A stretch of 64,000 bases of DNA. Origin: Auanema rhodensis. Lineage: Eukaryota; Nematoda; Chromadorea; Rhabditida; Rhabditidae. Made by a program: the position numbers and the translations under genes. This document shows, piece by piece, positions 13,099-25,817 of the stretch. The stretch lies in the NCBI GenBank assembly GCA_964057225.1, contig OZ059894.1:10364131-10428130 (forward strand), written 5' to 3'. How positions within the stretch are numbered: the first letter of the stretch is position 1; the number at the start of each line of letters is the position of its first letter. The notes under the pieces are model-generated. The model was not told where the DNA came from. It was given only the letters and a program-made list of their open reading frames with translations, and searched no databases.

Positions 13099-16000
13099 TT
13101 TGACTGAAAAATTATATTTGAAAACTGAATTTATCTCACAATATTCATGCGAATGTGTTTTTAGGTTCTGAAGAATTTAATAATTTTCTTCTTCACTGGA
13201 AGTTTTTTCTAAGAAATTGAGATTTGAGGAAGAAGCAGCAGAAGATGTGATAGAAGTTTACAGTGAGATAACCAAAGAGAGATAGAGAGAGGGAAGATGT
13301 TTGAATAGAAAACAATAAAATTAGCAAGAGGAAATGAGACTAAAGTTGAACTGAAGATTTCAAGTTTCAACCCATAGTTTGAATTGAAACTTGAATCGTC
13401 AAAAAAAATATTTTTAACAAAGAAAGATGGAGCAAGGAAGAGAGAGAGAGAGAGAGAGCGACTGAGGAGATGTAAGCCATGATAGTGAAAACTGATTTTA
13501 TAAAAAGAAAAAAAAATTTTTAGAAGAAAACAGGAATAAGGAAGTTGTTTCTAAAAGAGAATTTGAGTGAAATAGATTAAGCTGTCTTCTTTGGCATCAC
13601 CTCTTTGTATTACATGTTACTTGTATAAATCGTTCTATGCCTCTCAGAACCTCCCTGATACACGTTTTTTTTGATATTTCCTTTTTATTCTCACAATTTT
13701 ATGTCAAAAACATGGAAAACGTAAAGAAGAAAAGTCAAAAATAGAAAAAATATATGAAATACATCTAGTGATTATAGATGACTGAGATGGCTGGACGAAA
13801 ATTCGTCAGGTCTCAGGAGACAAATCATCGACAAAAGTTTTTAGTTAAACGGATCGAGAAAGGAGATGTCTCTCTCTCTCTCTTTCTCTCCGGCTGTTTT
13901 ACAACATCAACTACTCAAGAAGCTTTTCTCTTTGAAACTGAACAACGCTCATTTGAATCGCAATCCCCACCAGACACATTTTCTACTTTCATACTATGAA
14001 GTAATGGAGTAAGAAACAAGTAAAGAAAGATAAAAGAAAGAGAGAATTGAAAGAGAGTACAGAGAGAAAGAGAGAAAGGGAGAGCTAAAGAGTGAAGATG
14101 AAGGACAAAAAATGGTCGAAGAAAGAGGCTAAAGAGAGATAGAGAGATGAAAAGGATCACATAAATAAGTACATCGATTACTTTTTTTTTTAAATAAATA
14201 AAAATTTATTGAGTTTTATAAAAATAAAAAATGATAAATGACCATAACACTTAAACTTTTTCTGTATTTTCCCCCCATTATCTAATCAAGTTAACATCAT
14301 CTTCTATGCTATTTTGAGAATAAGTATGTAGTTCTTATATGAAAACTATTTGAAATTCTTCGAAAGAATTGTTGAAGAAATATTCAAAACGTGGGAAGTT
14401 TCAAGCTCATTTCTAAAAAAAAAAAATTATGAAGTAAAGAATATGGCGGCATGGTCTTTTATAAGAAATATTGCAAATAGACGAACTTGCTGTAAACTTT
14501 TGATTTTGAATATAAAAACAAATAAAAAGGGAACTAAAGAATAGAGAGAAGAAATGAATTTCGGTCATATTTTCATAACAAACGCAATATGAGAGGTACA
14601 TAAGTATGTGTATGATGTCAGAGAAAGTGAGAAGATAGAGAGAATGAAAGAGAAAGAGAGAGAGAGAGAGAGGGAATTGGAAAGATTCTTGATGGTATCA
14701 AAACTTTGAAAGTTGAAAACTACTAAAAGTTTGCAAAAGTTGCATTCCACAATAAAAAGTTGAAAATAATAAAGAGTTTCTTCATGATACTTCCAACTTT
14801 GTACGCTTTCATTCCAAATATGAAAGAATTTTCATTGAAATGACGGAAAAAGAGAAATGTCTAATGAGATAATACACCTGAATAAGCTTTAAGTTTGACT
14901 TTATTTGAAAAAGTTTGAGTTTGGTCAAATATTTTAGTGGAAGAATGCAATTTTTTGAAATATTTCGAGATATGACCACGAGGTAGTTATGTGATTTAAG
15001 ATCAAAGAAAAGAAAAAAAACAATTTTTTATTAAAAAAATACTTAAAAACCATAAAGTTTTAAAGTTTAACCAAGCTAATATGGAAAGGTTCGTATGTCC
15101 ATGGCTATAAAATCATTTGTCATCTGCATCTCAAACGGCTGGATTGACATCTTTTTGGTTTTCAGACCTCAAAGTTCAAGAAAAGCCTTAGAGAAAACAA
15201 ACATTTATACCAAAAAAAGCTTGGAGAAAACTAATTATGATAGGAAATTGTATCTGTAACGATAAGATACGACGACATAATGCAGTTTAACAGGGTAAAT
15301 TGACTACAATTAGTGGAAAAAGCTCAAGAAGTGAACTTGGACTGAGAAGTACGTGATTCAACTCGTTCGATGAGTATTTATGATGATATTTCTTAAAATA
15401 GAAGAAAAAGGAAAAAAAAAGAAAAAGGGTACAAGAGAGAGAAGTGGAAAAGGGGAAGGATTTAGATGTGAACAAGGAAAAGCATGCTTTGCAGGGGTGG
15501 AAATTGAGTTCAAAGTTGTTGAAGAAAATCTTCCTCATGATAGTTTCGATGTGTTATCTTAAGGGAGTTAGATGGAAAAGATCGGAAGAGTGTTTGGTAG
15601 AAGAATTGAAAGAGGATAGAGAGAATGAGACAGAGATAGTAAACCAGACGAAGATGAGGAAGAGGAGTACAAGATGGAAAATAGATGATGATGGGATTGA
15701 GTGTAGACGAGAACTTGTTGCAATTTTTCCAAACATTTTTACAAAAGAAAGTTGGAAGAGGACAAAAAGAATTCTTATAGATGTATGTTACTATCATTCT
15801 CTCTATATATATATCCTAAGTATAATGATAAGTTCATATTGAAGTAATGATGGACTTAGACAGAAAAATATGTCGTCGACTCAAAGAACATTGTCCCTGA
15901 GGCATTATACATGAGAATTAATTTTATTTTTTTCTTCATCTTCATAATACCGATATATAGAATATCTAGAGAGAGAGAGAGAGAGAGATAAAAATGGAAT

Positions 16001-17809
16001 TTTGTCATTTCCTTCCTTAGAAAATATCTAAATTTAGGAAAAAAATTGAATTAGAATCATCTGACTAGATGTGAGATGTTTCTCTATTTCCACAATTTGT
16101 GAAATTGGTGTCAAAGACTTGCAACATTGAGCCTCACATGAAGTTAAGTATCTCTAATTATATTAAATATATAAATTAATATAAAAAACCTTATTAAGAT
16201 AGAGAAAAGAAAGTAAAAGACGGATATTAGGAGGGAGAGAGAGAGTAGGAACACAAGCTTGGGTGTAGATAGGTAAGCAGTGCAACCTCCTGGTGCATCA
16301 TTCTTTCCGAGTTACATAAGGGCCATGTTTTGGGTAAAGAGGGGGGGAGGTAAAAACAGAAAAGTGGACAAAGCAAGAATAGAAGAAGTAAAAGGGGAGC
16401 ATATTGTGAGTTAAGATAAAGAATAAGAAGAAGACGAAGAAGACGAAGAAGAAGAAGGAAGAAGGAAGGAAAGAAAAAATAATGTGAAAGGAATAAAAGA
16501 AGAAACTAAACAGAGAGAATGATATAACATGAAGAAATAATAAAATCACGCCCACCAAAAGAGCTTTATAAGGATATTGTTGTCAAGATATTACATACAG
16601 ATATTGATATGTTAGTAGATGGGTATGTATGTGTGTGTGAAGCACATATTGTGAATTTCGAGAGAGAATTCAGAATGAATGAAGCTGAATTGGAAGAAGC
16701 ATATCAACGGATGATATGTTGACGTGGTGAAGTTGCATTAAGCATATCTCGCTCATTTTCCTTTTTTCCTTCAAATTTGACAGAAAGAATTGTAATTATT
16801 CTAAAACAATTTTCATTTCTTCGACATGCTATCATCAGACATGTTTCAAAAACTTATCTAAAAAGCTTATGACAAGTTAGATTGACAACATCAACTGGCT
16901 GTTGTGTGGAATATTTCCTTCATTTTCAGAAAAATTCACAAAAAAAGTTGAAATGATGAGACGGAATTAGAGAAGTTTTCAAGAATATTTAGTAGAGAAA
17001 TAGAGAAGAGGCATATGTGGATGGTAACTGACTGAAAGCTCTATACTTACTTGGCATGTTGCAGGCCCACACGTTCAATTCAAATCTGAAGATCAGATTG
17101 AGAAGTTTGTTTAGAGCAACTTGAAAGCTAAGCAAGAATATGAAGAAGTTTTTCGGAAATAACTTTGTCGTCGTAGTTGTCGCCTCTCTAAATGCCGTCG
17201 GTGAGCGTCTTCGTCGTCGTTGTGGTCGTCGTCGTCGTCGTCGTCTTCGGTGACGAGAAATTCGACGATGTCAATTTTTACAATTGGACTCCTAAACTGC
17301 TCTTTCTTCAGAATAGCCTTAAGGAATAGCCGATTCAAATGAGAAAATGAAGAGTTTAGTCACAGTTTATTAAATAAAAATATGAAAATGATGTAATATA
17401 CAGATATACACTATACAAGTTTAATGATATAATACTCAATGATCAAAGTATAATAATTGTATTTTTCCTATTTTCTCTTATATCCTTCATCATCATCATC
17501 TTCTTCTTAAATTATATATTATACAGATATACATATAAGTAGATATATGTATATAGTTAAGTTTTGGTGATGATCATCTTTTTTAAACTTGAATATTTGA
17601 AAAATATAATAAACGAAAGACGAAAATAGATTTTTGAATAAGAGACCAGTATACTTGATACGAATGTTTCATAGTCGTTAATCCTTAAGATGGAACTATA
17701 TGAAGAAATAAAAATGACAAAATCCCTCAAATAGTTTGTCAGAATGAACTCAACTATCATAGAATTGAAGAAGAAGAAGCTGACTTTGAAAGTCTTACTT
17801 GTCTTCTTC
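13099..17809. other. Intergenic, purine-rich
   Basis: The region between the STUM-like gene and the globin (both minus strand). Short GA tracts occur near 13438-13459, 14035-14085, 14645-14671, 15966-15989 and 16232-16246, and a GTC/CGT trinucleotide tract near 17190-17255. Open frames such as 15444-15842 (+) show no recognisable protein. I see no gene that can be supported. Confidence 0.6.
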
Positions 17810-19079
17810 TCAGACTTTTTCTTTCGTTTTTTCCTTTGTTTGCTGTTTATGTGTTTTAACCAGTGTTTTAACATCTCGACGATGAAGTATGGAATCTTTA
17901 GTTAAAGCTTCAATAGCAGCAGTAGCTACAGCTTCTTGACGTCGTTGTTGTAATGCTTCACGATATTGCACTGAAAATATACTTTTAGACTGATCATTTT
18001 AAAATTATTCACGTATCATTCATCTAATTATATATTTATATTTGAAAAAAAAATTATAAATTATATATTTAACTAAATAGTTTAAATAAAATAAACGAAC
18101 TTGAATGAATAATTAGGAGTCCACCCCAAGCAATTGACCAAAACCAGCCAACAAATAAGAATGTTATAGTAAAAAACTGACTAATACCAACTAATAGATT
18201 AACTAAAATATGCTAACTATAACAAGAAAAAACAAATGAAATATGCTTCTAATACCTATAAGAGTAACCAATTTTCTACCTTCTTTCATGTTAACTCTAG
18301 GCTGTCCCATACATAATGCTGCCAATCCGGATAAGATTGTGCCTTAAAAGACAAAAAATTATAAATAAATAAGCTAATTAGCATAAATTCAACCAATTTT
18401 TAGCGTTTTCAAAAATAAAATAATAGGACGTTAGCGTAGCTTTTTTGAATTTACGTGAATACACGTGAATACGTCAAATAACGGAGGATATTTGAAAAAA
18501 AAAGAAAAATAATAAAATTAATAAATAAGAAGAATATAAAATAATTTATATATATAGTTAAATATAAATATAATATATATATAAACCTGTTCCTGGAATA
18601 ATAATATTAAGTAAAAGACATAGAAGAGCCACCGGAACAGGAAGAAATGGAATTGCTTCATGCATCATTGTTATGTCATTTGTTGGCAAATTTACCTAAA
18701 AAAAAAGAAATAAAAGGACAAATAAATATATAAATTATAAATTATAAATTAAAAAATAAAATAATATAGTTAGTTCAACATACTTTATCTCCATTTTTAG
18801 CTTCTTTCTGTGTATGTGCTTCTTCTTGTGCTGCAAGTACAATACCAGTGATGTTGAATGCATTTCCTGTCTTAAACACACAAAAATACTCAAATAATCA
18901 ATTGAAATACAGAAAATGTTCTAAAAACTTTTTAAAAATGAAAAAGAAGAAGACAAACTAACAGATTGAGCTTGTAGTATCCCTTCACTCTTTCCATATT
19001 CAATTATTCTAGGTAAAGCCTTCTGAACTGCTCTCCATCCTCGTACCTTTTCTGCTAAATCTTTCAATTGTTTCGACAT
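17810..19079 (-). CDS. STUM/SPEC3-family membrane protein (6 exons, 220 aa)
   Basis: Exons: 18963-19079, 18784-18870, 18587-18695, 18256-18342, 18101-18202, 17810-17970; phases close. The diagnostic SPEC3 core is at residues 83-168: IPFLPVPVALLCLLLN followed by IIIPGTGTILSG (first hydrophobic hairpin), then GQPR and a second membrane segment ending in FVGWFWSIAWG. In Drosophila the homologue Stum is a ciliary-tip protein needed for mechanical transduction in proprioceptive neurons, and SPEC3 in sea urchin is linked to cilia. A role in ciliated mechanosensory neurons is therefore the natural inference, not shown here. The N-terminal 68 residues and the basic C-terminal tail (about 169-220) look cytosolic. 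The exon 5 donor (GTTCGT) is weak but is the only one that keeps the tail in frame. Confidence 0.87.
18451..18475. repeat. ACGTGAATAC tandem repeat (10-bp period)
   Basis: Short tandem of the 10-mer ACGTGAATAC inside intron 3 of the STUM-like gene. It is one member of the dispersed CACGTGA-type arrays found also near 26529, 30377, 31217 and 38635. Confidence 0.6.
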
Positions 19080-21545
19080 TTTCTGTAACTTTTTCTCGGA
19101 AAAATTAAATATTTTAAATAATAAAGTAAGTGAAGAGAATAAAATATCTGTTTTTTTCTTCTTTTTTCTTTTAATTATTCATTTTAAATATAAAAAAATA
19201 TATTTAATATGTGTGTAAAAATAAAAATAATATGATTAATTAGTAATAAATATATATTATTTATAAAAATACACATATATCTATCTATATATGAACATAT
19301 AGATTAATAAAATAATTTTTAAGCCAAAAAAAAAAATAAAAAATCTTATATAGCCAGTCAGTTATGGCTTATATGTCCATCGATATTTAGTCTACTTCTA
19401 CATACAACCGGAAATGGTTGCATTGGTCTTGGTCTGAATTCATTGTGCTTTCAACTACCTTTACAACTTTTTCTTTATAAATTCAATTTCTATATAAATT
19501 TTAGTCACCTTTATGAACTTTTAATATAAAATTTTATTTTTTTATTTTATTTTATTTAAATTTTCAATAATTTGAATAATAAAACCTGTTAAGATATTGG
19601 CTACACCTTCAGCTACATTTTGAATCATAATTGGTTTGTAAATGAACGGATTTGATGTCAAATTCTTCAAATTAAAATTCTAATTCTGATGATTAAGTTG
19701 AGTTTAAAGACGAATATTTCTGAAAAAAATTTAAAAAATTTTTTATAAAAGTTAAATCGTAAAGTAAGAAACTAAAAGTATATGTCATATAGAAGTAAAT
19801 GCTTAAATAACTAAATATAAAAGAAATTTCTTTATAAAACAAATAAAAAGAAAAATACTTTTAATGTACTTTAAAGTAAAAATTCTAAGAAAGAACCTTA
19901 GTATTAGCTGTGATTTGAAATAATGCTTGAAAAAGGCTTATACAACAGCTTTAGTAGGCAGAAACAAGGCACTAATCATCCAGGCAATTCATACCTGCTA
20001 TTATAGCTTTTACTTCAAAGGTAACAACTTTATACGAAAGGAAAAACCTCGTTTAAACGATCTTGTGGTCAAGAAGAAGAAAAAAGTAAAATTTCCATTG
20101 AAATTCATAGATATAACTGGTTTTTTTTCCTGAAAATTAAGAGAAGTAAGAACATCAATTATAGAAATTATATTTTATTGTATTTCATTGTAAGAATTTA
20201 AAGTTTTTATTTAAATAATTTCTATATCATTACATATGATTTAAACTTGTAAAAACTTTGTTCAAATATTATATTTTTATATTAAAATATTCCAAATCAA
20301 ACTCAATTATGTAGATGTTTGTTTGCAGTTTTTTGTTATAAACAGAAAAAAAATGAAAAATATTTCAAGTTATAACAAGTTGAAATAACGATGAAGTATA
20401 GAATATAAACAAAAAATAAAAAATATCTATATATACATCCATACCAGGGTTGTGTGGACCGGATCGATAGATCCGCAAAATCCTCAATATTGCTGTATTT
20501 CGTTAGATCCGGATCCGTAAACGATACTGCGGATCCTGCCCCGACCGGACCACCGGATCATTTTAATTTCTCATTCCTCTTGTTAATTTTTAGGATTTTT
20601 GAAAAACAGAAAGAAAAGAGCACAATTCACTTGAGTAGGCATCTATGAAGCGTATATTCTGATTTCTAGTAAACTATGAAGGATTCGGAAAACAAGTAAG
20701 ATAAGCACAACGCGGATACATAGATATGATATAACTTCTAATTAGTATTGTTGTTGTTGTTGTTGTTGTTGTTATATCTTCTTCTTCTTTTTTAAAAATT
20801 TTAAATGACAAATAAAGAAAAATGATTCCAAAATGAGTTTATACGATACGTTAATGACCTCAACTTCATATTAAATTCATCCTCAATGCATATTTTGGAT
20901 GTATAGTAGGCATCATCATAGACTTCAATTCATTTTTAAAAAGTTTAATAAAGAAAGTTTTAAAGTTTTGTTAAAGAATTATAAAACTTTAATTATAAAA
21001 CTAAAAATTTTAAGTAAATGATAATACAAATTGATGAGATGACATCTCACTCAATTGATCCGATCATCAGCTTCTATACTAGGAAATTATTTTTAATTTC
21101 TTTATTTTGAATGCTTTGTTTATTCTTTAAATTAAAATAATCAAAATACTTCAAATTAACACTTTGTTTATTGTTTTTTTTTATAAAAAAAAAAGATTTT
21201 AACGCTTATTGAACAAGCAGGCCAATAAAACAATTCAAAAAAAGCTTAGCAACCATGAGTGAGGAAAAATCAGTAACAACAATAAGTGGGGCCCATACAA
21301 AGATAATTCAAATTAATTTCTTTAGAATTCGAAAGAAATGAAATTTTTTAAAGGCAAGATGATAGTGAGGGGGCTTTCTCTTCCAAAATTAGAAGATATG
21401 AGAGATGAAAAAAACAAACAAAAAACAGAACATATTGAGATTAAGGATTACAATTAAGGTTTTCTCATGATTATACTTCTTAAAACTTAAATATACAGTA
21501 TAATTAACGTTAATTATTCATAATAATGACCATATCATATTGTCA
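19080..21545. other. Intergenic, AT-rich
   Basis: The region between nidogen's 3' end and the STUM-like gene's start. It is AT-rich, with a TTG tract near 20747-20771 and a compact GC-richer patch with repeated GGATC near 20456-20560. No coding exon is supported. Confidence 0.6.
20456..20560. other. GGATCC-rich compositional island
   Basis: A patch of about 105 bp, clearly richer in G+C than its surroundings, in which GGATC or GATCC occurs six or more times, including CCGGATC, AGATCCGG and GCGGATCC. It has partial inverted symmetry. It is not a recognisable gene, and its nature is unknown. Confidence 0.5.
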
Positions 21546-24500
21546 TTAACATCCTTTAACGGCTACGTTATCTGGACATTCACATTTGGATCCGCTTTCT
21601 GAAGGCAAACATAGGTAATTGCATCCACCATTACTATCAGCACATGGAGATGGAGCTAAAATTAAAATATATTTATATATATCTTTCATCTATAATTGCT
21701 TTAATAAAACTTTAACAACTTAAAAACTTACGAGCAGCACAATTCTTAGGAATACTGATGATACCGTATACCTTGCCGGATCCACCAAGAGAAATAGGGA
21801 AGCTGGTATAGCTATCTCCATAAATTCCTACAGAATGAATACGATTGCTGAAATAAAAGTTGTAAGTCTCAAAGGCGAATAAGCTGTATCTCATACTCTC
21901 TCCAATCAGTCCAATAGAATCGTTGTTCTTCATCATGTGTTAAACCAAATGGATATTCAAGTGGAGCATAAACAACACGTCGATGTTGTCCATCAAATCC
22001 AATGCATGACAATCTAAATAAGAATAAGTTGAAGAATAAGTTTATAAGAAATATTAATTATTATAAATAAATTTATTAAATTCTTCTAATCATACCTATG
22101 ACTTCCTGCATCAACCCAGCATAATTCACGACGATTAGGTAAAACAGTTAATCCATTTGGGAGATGAACATCATCATTTAAGAATATCTAATAAGAATAT
22201 GATTATTATTAATTATTCTATTTATTTATTTATTATACTAACTTTATTATTTTTACCATCCATATCAACACGTCCAATTAAAGGATTTTCACGATGCCAA
22301 TCAGTATAATACAAATGTCTAAAATATTATATTTTGTAATAATATAAGTTAATATAAGTGATTACCTGTTGTACAGATCTAATGCTACTGATCGTGGATT
22401 GACCAAGCCTTCCGTTACTAAGCTCTTCTTGTACTTTCCATCCAATGAAGCAACTCCAATTTCATCGTTCAGTGAATCCGCATAGTAGACGTTTCTGAGA
22501 AGCAAGCCATTAAAAATCAGAAAATGCAATCTCAACGTCATTACCTGCTGCTCCAATCGACGGCAATTCCTTCGGGACTGTTCAATTCAGATGATAGGAA
22601 GGCAGACTGATCTGATCCGTTTAAGGAAGCTGAACGAATCTGATGGCCAGATATATCACTCCAGACTAGGCGCTCCTCCTCACAATCAAAATCAAGTCCA
22701 ACAGCAATATGATGAGGAATAACAATAATCTAAAACAAATATTAGATGTAGAGGCTGAAATGGAATAATTTACTTGTTTTCCAGGAACATCAGCCGTTGT
22801 TCCTCTTTGGAAGATAGCCATTCCTCTAGCAATAAAGAGAGAATCTCCACGATCTTCGGAATCAGCTATAAGATACAAAATGAATTATACGTATAGTTAA
22901 AGATTTTCTCATCACGTACCAGTACATGTTCTTCCATTTCCATGATATCCGTATAAGCAATTACATACGTAATGACCAGCTTCTCCGGGAACACATTCTG
23001 CATGTTCATCACAGATTTTTCGATCATCAAGGCATGAAGCTGAAAAACATGAAGCTTTACCATTGAACAGTGAGTCAAGTTGTTCTATGAGATTTGAACT
23101 TCTACATATAGCTCTGTTGATTTAAAGTTTAAAATACTTTAAGAAGTTTATAAGCATTCATGCGTAACGAACACCCAACTCGAAAAACTTACTTCTCAAA
23201 GCACAAACGTGACCATTTCCTTCGTATCCAACATTACATTTACATTGATATGCTCCAGATACTGAATTCTGAGAACAATGACCATGAATAGAGCAGTTAG
23301 AGCATCGTGGAGTATCTTAATAGTTAATATATCATTTAGTTTATGACATCTATCTAGCTACAGTATACCTTGTACAGTACACTGATTGAATCCATCTCCA
23401 ACAGATCCTGGCTTACAGATACAAACATAAGTATTTTGATCATGATTCAAGACACATTGAGCATTTGAATGACACATTCGTGGATTTTCATTACATGTTG
23501 ATGGACGAGCATATGGAAGACAGGATACTCCATCACCAGTGAATCCCGTGACACACTTGCAGACGTAAGCGCTTTCTGTTGTACCATAGACACATTCAGC
23601 ATTTTGATGACAAGCTGATGGATCAGCAGGATTGCATTTGTCTGAAAAAAAAAGCAAAAAAATGAGAAAAAACGTTTGGAAATGCTTAAAGCATACCAGC
23701 AATCTGGCACTTGTTCACCCCATCACCACGATATCCTGGCAAGCATTCACAGATGTATTCATTTCCTGATAGAGCAGCAACGCAATGGCCATTCTGATGG
23801 CATTCGGTTGATTCTCGGCAACGCATTGGACGAGCTAGAAAAGGAAACAATGACGTCATCATGCAATAGCTTTAACAAACCTGGAGTTCCACCTTCCCAG
23901 TTAGGAACATTGCTATGAATACGAACACATGATAAACCATCTCCAACATAACCTTCTTGACATTCACAACGATATTTACTAAATATATATATTTAATTAT
24001 ATCATATAGTTAATATATGAACTTACTTATAATGTGAATCAAAAGTACATTGAGCATTCTGATGACAATTTCTTAAACGATCACATCCAGGTTGTTCAAC
24101 TAAAATAAAAAATATTATTCTATTTTCATTTAAACTTCAAGTTTTAATTCACAAAATTTGGTGTAAACTTACGTGGAGGCAATGCAGCTCCAAGCTCAGT
24201 TTTAGAGCAATACTTTCCGTCTCCAGAATATCCAGATTGACAAACACATTTGTAATTTCCACCCATTACAGTACGTTCAAAGATACAATCAGCAAATTGA
24301 TGACAATCTCTTGTAACATCACAACCAACAGAAGCTTAAACAAACAAACAACATATAATTATCATTAATATAGTTAGTATAACTAACGATTATTGTATGG
24401 AATATCAACTTCTCCTCCAGATGATGATCCAGATGACGTCAAATGGCATTCAATTCCATTACCAATATATGGATCTGTACAAACACATTGATAATAGCCA

Positions 24501-25755
24501 AGTTGATGACTGTAAGCACATGATCCATGCTCAGAACATTCATCGTGTGATCTACATACAGTACCTGAATATCATTGTTTTAACATTTATAATGAACAAA
24601 GATAGAATTACCGATTGTTTCATCTTCAGTGTTATCACTTGAGCTACTATCATCCATCAATGATTCACATGTTATTCCATTTCCAATATAACCAGCTTTA
24701 CATACACATTCAGACTATAATAATAGTTAAATTATAATTAAATATTGGTAAAGCATACTCCTCCAGCTGTATCTGGCATACATTCAGCATTCATGTCACA
24801 CACATGTCGTCCACAAGGCTTTCCTGATTTTGCTGGTACATTAGCATTATGTTGTTGAGCAGTATTTTCTATAATTATGTGTGTTTATAATCAGTATAGT
24901 TAACGATTATTACGTTCTGGTGGTCCACAGTGATTAACTCCATCTCCTACATACCATCCACGGCATTTACAGATACCGGATGGATTTCCGGGTGTGAAAG
25001 AGCATTCTCCAAACTGATGGCATTGACGGTGATTTGTACAAGTTCCAGCTGGGCCCTATTATGATTTTTATGCATTTGTTCTTCAAATTTGTAGAGAAAG
25101 AAATGTTTAAACTTACAGCTCCAGCATCAAATGGTTGAGCAGGATGGCTTTCAACATGATGTTGATGAGCTTGTTGAGCTGTATTTCTTTCTTCTCCAAT
25201 TTCTAAATATCAATTCATATGAAGACAAATTCTAAAATAGATTTACTTGAACATGAATGTCCATCTCCTGTATAGCCATCATTACAGCTACAGCTATATC
25301 CACCATCACTGTTAGTACAAGAAGCAAAGTGTCCACAGATCTGTCCCTGACTACATTCATCAATATCTGAATAAGTAAATGATTTTTTTCAAATTTTCTT
25401 GAAGTTATGAATCACCTTCACAATTCCATCCGATAGATGAAGCTGAATCAGCTTTAGCTTGAAAGCCTTCTTCACATACACACCGATATGATTGTTCCCA
25501 TGGAATACAACGCATAAATGGAAGAGTACAGACATGAGCTCCATGAGCACAAACTCCCTATAAATTTTGTTTTCAAAAATTATTTTGAAAAAAAAATGAA
25601 ATACCTCAGTAATTTGAAGAGGACGAGAAGCTGGACGAACTGTTTGACCATGTTGACGACGATCAAAGTGAGGTGAACTGGCTGGTGCTTCAGCAGTACG
25701 AGTATTAGTTCCGACATGATTACGAGAAGCATAACTGAAACTTTAATTATGAAAA

Positions 25756-25817
<62 letters not shown>

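Noticed and set aside
15444-15842. 132-codon + frame
   Set aside because: Purine-rich DNA with few stops; no domain and no supporting splice or poly(A) signals.
17111-17338. Poly-Asp-containing minus-strand frame
   Set aside because: The Asp run is a translated GTC/GAC trinucleotide tract; the rest has no recognisable features.
24360-24390. TACTAAC-like branch-point consensus in nidogen introns
   Set aside because: Occurs near donors rather than before acceptors, and is part of the common AT-rich TATAGTTA-type sequence.
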